The translations under genes and the position numbers were made by a program. Below the pieces are notes generated by a model. It searched no databases. It was not told where the DNA came from and saw nothing but the letters and a program-made list of their open reading frames with translations. Positions 61,601 to 64,000 of a DNA stretch of 64,000 nt are shown piece after piece. Source of the DNA: Symbiodinium natans. Its lineage: Eukaryota; Sar; Dinophyceae; Suessiales; Symbiodiniaceae. The first letter of the stretch is position 1. Each line of letters begins with the position of its first letter. The stretch spans positions 26,001 to 90,000 of the forward strand of contig CAJNDS010000431.1 of the NCBI GenBank assembly GCA_905221605.1. Direction: 5' to 3'.

Positions 61601-62798
61601 GGGGCTTTGGGACCTAAGGGTTTAAGGGTTTAAGGGACATTTTGGGGTTTAAGGGCCTTGGGGTTTAGGGTGCCGGTGGCTCATGCGCAGTCGAGGTGGC
61701 CATGCGCAACCCTAAACCCTAAACCCTAAACCCTAAACCCTAAACCCTAAACCCTAAACCCTAAACCCTAAACCCTAACCCTAAACCGGATGGGCCCCAG
61801 GGATGCTTGCAGATGGACTGCTTTCTGCTGTTGCTGCTGGTGGACCTCATACTGTAATTAGACTAGGGTGTTGGCGGTTCTTGTAGTAGAGCCCTAAACC
61901 CTAAACCCTAAACCCTAAACCCTAAACCCTAAACCCTAAACCCTAAACCTAAACCCTAAACCCTAAGCCCCAATATTTGAACCCCTCAGACCCACTACCA
62001 GCAAGGCCTCCTTCAGGGGAGGCTCCGGTGGCGGGGCCGGCGGCTGTCCAGACCTGGGATGCTACGATTCTGACCTGCTGCTGGTCTTCCGCGTTTGGGT
62101 TTAGGGTTTAGGGTTTAGGGTTTAGGGTTTAGGGTTTAGGGTTTAGGGTTTAGGCTTTAGGGTTTAGGGTTACTAGTGTGAATTCTTCTCATGTGGGGGC
62201 CACGAAAAAAACACAACTTCGATTGCTGGCACAGAGAAATGCGGGAATTGGATCCCATCGAACGAATCCAAATCAACCGCAGAAGGCATGCCCCTGGCGC
62301 TGTGTTGGAGCTCAAGGAGTTTGTGACTTGCGGGCTTAGGTTTCAGGGTTTACCATCGAAGATGAAGACTGCCATACAGACTGTGCTTCCTTGACAGTTT
62401 TGGCCGAGATGAAGGGGATCGGCGATGAGGCTGCCTGGACTGTTTGCAGGGCATCTTGCTAATTGTTATGTCCGTAAACCCTACCTCTTGATGACGAAAC
62501 CTAAACCCTGAACCCTGCAGCCGCCATTCGCCTGTGTGCGGCGGAGGCTATGGTTAGCTGTGCTGTTTCTTGTCGGGAAGCGCGCTTCGGGAATCAGAGA
62601 TGCTTTGATTTCTGGGCGTCATTGAATGCATGAGGTGGGGGAGATGGGCACGATGGAAATTCTGAGGTCGGGGTCCCAACGACCTCTAACCATGATCGTG
62701 CTCACCCTAAACCCTAAACCCGAAACCCTAAACCCTCTTCCCGCCGAGGGCCCCTGCCGGGGCGCTCGGTTGAGGCGCTGTTGGACCAAGTCACGTGC
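55597..62798 (-). CDS. unidentified upstream exons (N-terminal PRP38 region or another gene)
   Basis: Twelve or so minus-strand open segments with protein-like composition sit between telomeric tracts in the same layout as the identified genes. The lowest (55.6 kb) can be joined in phase to the first PRP38-gene exon through a GC donor, so at least part may be a PRP38 N-terminal extension. No known domain recognised. Some segments may be chance open frames. Confidence 0.42.
56073..56115. mobile_element. family III, collapsed inverted repeat
   Basis: TTGGGATGTTCCCC and GGGGAACATCCCAA separated by 7 bp: two termini joined without an interior. Confidence 0.6.
56345..56459. mobile_element. family IV element
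   Basis: CCTTGGGGACGAGTTGAACC ... TTTTAGGGTTCACTTGGTAG. Confidence 0.58.
56453..56550. mobile_element. family I element
   Basis: TATAAAAAGGGTACCCTTTC ... GGGCCTACGTACTCTGGGTC. Directly next to a family IV element. Confidence 0.58.
57051..57135 (-). CDS. exon: LPLPQEASAELQNLPPRDP
   Basis: 85 bp after ACTGAG. Donor TGGG|GTTTAGGG comes from the tract. Confidence 0.5.
57822..57884 (-). CDS. exon: GREGVSRACEGLARGGLQA
   Basis: 63 bp after CTCTGAG, beside a family VIII element. Donor TCGG|GATGAT (GA type). Confidence 0.4.
57895..58094. mobile_element. family VIII element with TTTAGGG tract inside
   Basis: GGGTTCCCTACTACCCCCCC and GGGGGGTAATAGGGAAGCCC are inverted ends. About seven TTTAGGG units lie at 57,929-57,975 inside one arm. 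Confidence 0.6.
58328..58398 (-). CDS. exon: IEDSEPIRVALTWAILR
   Basis: 71 bp after GGGTTGAG, donor AAGG|GTTCAG. Confidence 0.52.
58605..58868. repeat. hybrid tandem array of an element end plus telomeric repeat
   Basis: About eight units of roughly 30 bp containing AGCCCAGAGTAGGCCCTAAA. CCCAGAGTAGGCCC equals the terminal sequence of family I; the rest is CCCTAAA. Confidence 0.85.
58870..59715. repeat. 22-bp satellite array
   Basis: About 38-40 units of roughly TGGAAAACCGGGAATTTTTA, variably 20-24 bp. All three plus frames are nearly stop-free, giving false proteins with ENREFLV repeats. Confidence 0.95.
59778..59826 (-). CDS. exon: SSGSFRGFEPIVAGTQ
   Basis: 49 bp after GGTGTTAG, donor CAAA|GCCCTAAA (GC type from a tract in the opposite orientation). 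Confidence 0.42.
60162..60288 (-). CDS. exon: KELEALNPKIVLEFQHSRRT
   Basis: 127 bp directly after a tract ending CCTAAAG, donor AAA|GTTTGG. The second half is Lys/Glu/Pro-rich (EEKPPPPEEDTAEP). Confidence 0.6.
60417..60449 (-). CDS. exon: EELRASEETEIC
   Basis: 33 bp, donor TGC|GTAGGC. Short; the frame is also open upstream. Confidence 0.38.
60834..60936 (-). CDS. exon: GGRPTPEELQAVELFFVAQ
   Basis: 103 bp between CCCCAAG and donor CAGG|GTTTAGGG. Classic CCCTAAA-exon-TTTAGGG layout. Confidence 0.55.
60948..61042. repeat. telomeric tract (TTTAGGG)n
   Basis: About 13 units on the high side of the exon at 60.83-60.94 kb; a (CCCTAAA)n tract at 60.76-60.84 kb lies on its other side. Confidence 0.96.
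61441..61665. repeat. degenerate array TTTAAGGGCTCAAGGG
   Basis: Eight to ten decayed units of AAGGGTTTAAGGATTT and GGGCTCAAGG, a diverged telomeric derivative. Confidence 0.8.
61787..61851 (-). CDS. exon: YEVHQQQQQKAVHLQASLGP
   Basis: 65 bp with textbook acceptor TAATTACAG. Donor TCCG|GTTTAGGG comes from the tract. Poly-Gln stretch. Confidence 0.58.
61999..62085 (-). CDS. exon: DQQQVRIVASQVWTAAGPA
   Basis: 87 bp after GCGGAAG, donor GCTG|GTAGTG. Ends Gly/Ala-rich. Confidence 0.5.
62514..62584 (-). CDS. exon: SRQETAQLTIASAAHRRMAA
   Basis: 71 bp after CCCGAAG, donor CAGG|GTTCAG. Confidence 0.42.
62734..62798 (-). CDS. exon: ARDLVQQRLNRAPRQGPSAG
   Basis: 65 bp after CGCGAG. Donor GAGG|GTTTAGGG comes from the tract. 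Confidence 0.42.
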
Positions 62799-62829
62799 CT
62801 CGCGTGTGGTGTAATGGTGTAGGAGTGGT

Positions 62830-62893
62830 TAGAACTTGTGTTTTGGGGTTTTGGGGGGATCTAGGGTTAAGGGTTTAGGGTTTAGGGTTTGCG

Positions 62894-62932
<39 letters not shown>

Positions 62933-63098
62933 GGGGGGGGGGCAACAAAGAAAAGCCTTCGAATCTTAAACCCTATGGAAGAAACATGATCCTTCAACCC
63001 GAAATCCTAATTCCCACGCTCTAAGCCCTACACACAAAGCCCCTAGACAAACCCTAAACCCTTCGCAAACCTGATACTGTTCCAATACCCACCTAACC

Positions 63099-63130
<32 letters not shown>

Positions 63131-63730
63131 GCCCTCAACCCTCAAACCTCAAGCCTCAAACCCTCAGGCTTGAGAGGGGCGGGTTGTGGCTTCACAAGGT
63201 TTAGGGTTTAGTTTTCAAAAAGGTTTTGGGGTTTAATTAGGGTCTTTCGTTTAGGGTCTGGGGTGTAGGGCTTTTATGGTTTACATGGGTTGTGGGTTTA
63301 GGGTTTCGGGGTTTGGGGTGCAGAACAGCCGAGAGTGGGACCAGCAACTGGAAGGTGACACGCATTTCTGAGCTTAGGGTATGGTGTGGGTGTGTGTGGG
63401 AGTCTCAAGGCAGCGGATTGCAGGCTTGCTGAGTACACTTGTCGGAAATACGATGTAGATCCCTGATTGTTGCCTCCCTTTTCGTGGGACCCTAAACCCT
63501 GAACCCTTAACACTAAACCCTAAACCCGATCTATCAATACACATGGTTCGTGACCTTTGGTAGACCTCTGCGTCCCACATGAGACCCCCCAAACTCTAAA
63601 CCCTAAACCCTCAACCCTAAACCCTAAACCATCAACCCTAAACCCCAAACCCTAGACCCTAAACCCTAAACCCTAAAAACTAAAAAACTAAAAACCCTAA
63701 ACCCTAAACCCTAAACCCTAGCTCTTCCCG
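62830..63730. other. repeat-rich end region
   Basis: Poly-G run, CCCTCAA variants, degenerate TTTAGGG and CCCTAAA tracts. Short open segments at 63.3 and 63.75 kb are too weak to call. Confidence 0.5.
62892..62942. repeat. homopolymer G run
   Basis: About 49 G with one T. The length is unlikely to be exact. Confidence 0.9.
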
Positions 63731-64000
63731 AGGCCGGCGCTGGCGGCAGGATATTGGGCATCTGCGAGTTTTGTGCCTTGCGGCTTCAGCAGTGTAGGGT
63801 TTGGGGTTTACAGTAGGGTTTGGGGTTTAGGGTTTAGGGAATGTTCAGGGTGTCAGAGTCTGTTGTGTCCTTCTGAGCGGCCGGCAAGAAACGGGGCGAC
63901 AAGTCTACTGATCCCTTCCCACCCCCTGATATCAAATACAACCCCCCATATACTATAAAATAACTAAAATAGGGGGGGATCAAAGTACAGAAGTATTAGT

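Noticed and set aside
1-64000. CRISPR array
   Set aside because: The regularly spaced repeats are heptamers or satellites without spacers, and the genome is eukaryotic.

Overview
The window looks like nuclear DNA of a dinoflagellate, most likely of the Symbiodinium/Suessiales type. The signs are: more than a hundred tracts of the telomeric heptamer TTTAGGG/CCCTAAA inside the sequence; tiny exons separated by long introns; reading frames that join only if introns may begin with GC or GA as well as GT; a gene joining a ubiquitin-like N-terminus to ankyrin repeats; and many dispersed elements of about 100 bp with terminal inverted repeats (introner/MITE-like). No bacterial feature, rRNA, tRNA or CRISPR array was seen. 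The long open frames that run through the telomeric tracts and microsatellites are not genes.

All genes I can support are on the minus strand, so transcription runs from high to low coordinates. From the 5' side: (1) 55.6-62.8 kb, about a dozen exon-like segments of unknown function, some perhaps the N-terminal part of the next gene. (2) 39.39-55.08 kb, a gene for a PRP38-family pre-mRNA splicing factor. I could chain 23 exons in consistent phase from 54.35 kb to the stop codon at 39,390, covering the PRP38 domain and an Arg/Ser-rich tail; one further exon lies upstream. (3) 37.11-38.49 kb, a two-exon gene with a ubiquitin-like domain and about eight ankyrin repeats; its intron belongs to a dispersed repeat family. 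(4) 30.60-36.77 kb, ten exon-like segments of unknown function ending in a stop codon. (5) about 1.06-30.32 kb, a long series of exons for a HEAT-repeat protein that resembles MROH1 (maestro heat-like repeat protein).

The most striking feature is the architecture. GC-rich exons of 30-140 bp sit between telomeric tracts, and in most cases the plus strand reads (CCCTAAA)n - exon - (TTTAGGG)n. On the sense strand, introns therefore tend to start with TTTAGGG tracts, which supply a GT donor in the form exon|GTTTAGGG, and to end with CCCTAAA tracts, which are C-rich and lie just before the AG acceptor. Such inverted tracts could pair in the pre-mRNA. Between the tracts the introns hold at least ten families of short inverted-repeat elements, 9-bp variant telomeric arrays, a 22-bp satellite, AT-rich islands, microsatellites and homopolymers.

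Limits: all translations, exon joins and family matches were made by eye. The PRP38 and ubiquitin-like/ankyrin calls are firm. The MROH1-like call is reasonable. Exons of the two unidentified genes are supported only by an open frame, protein-like composition and plausible splice sites, and some may be chance open frames.
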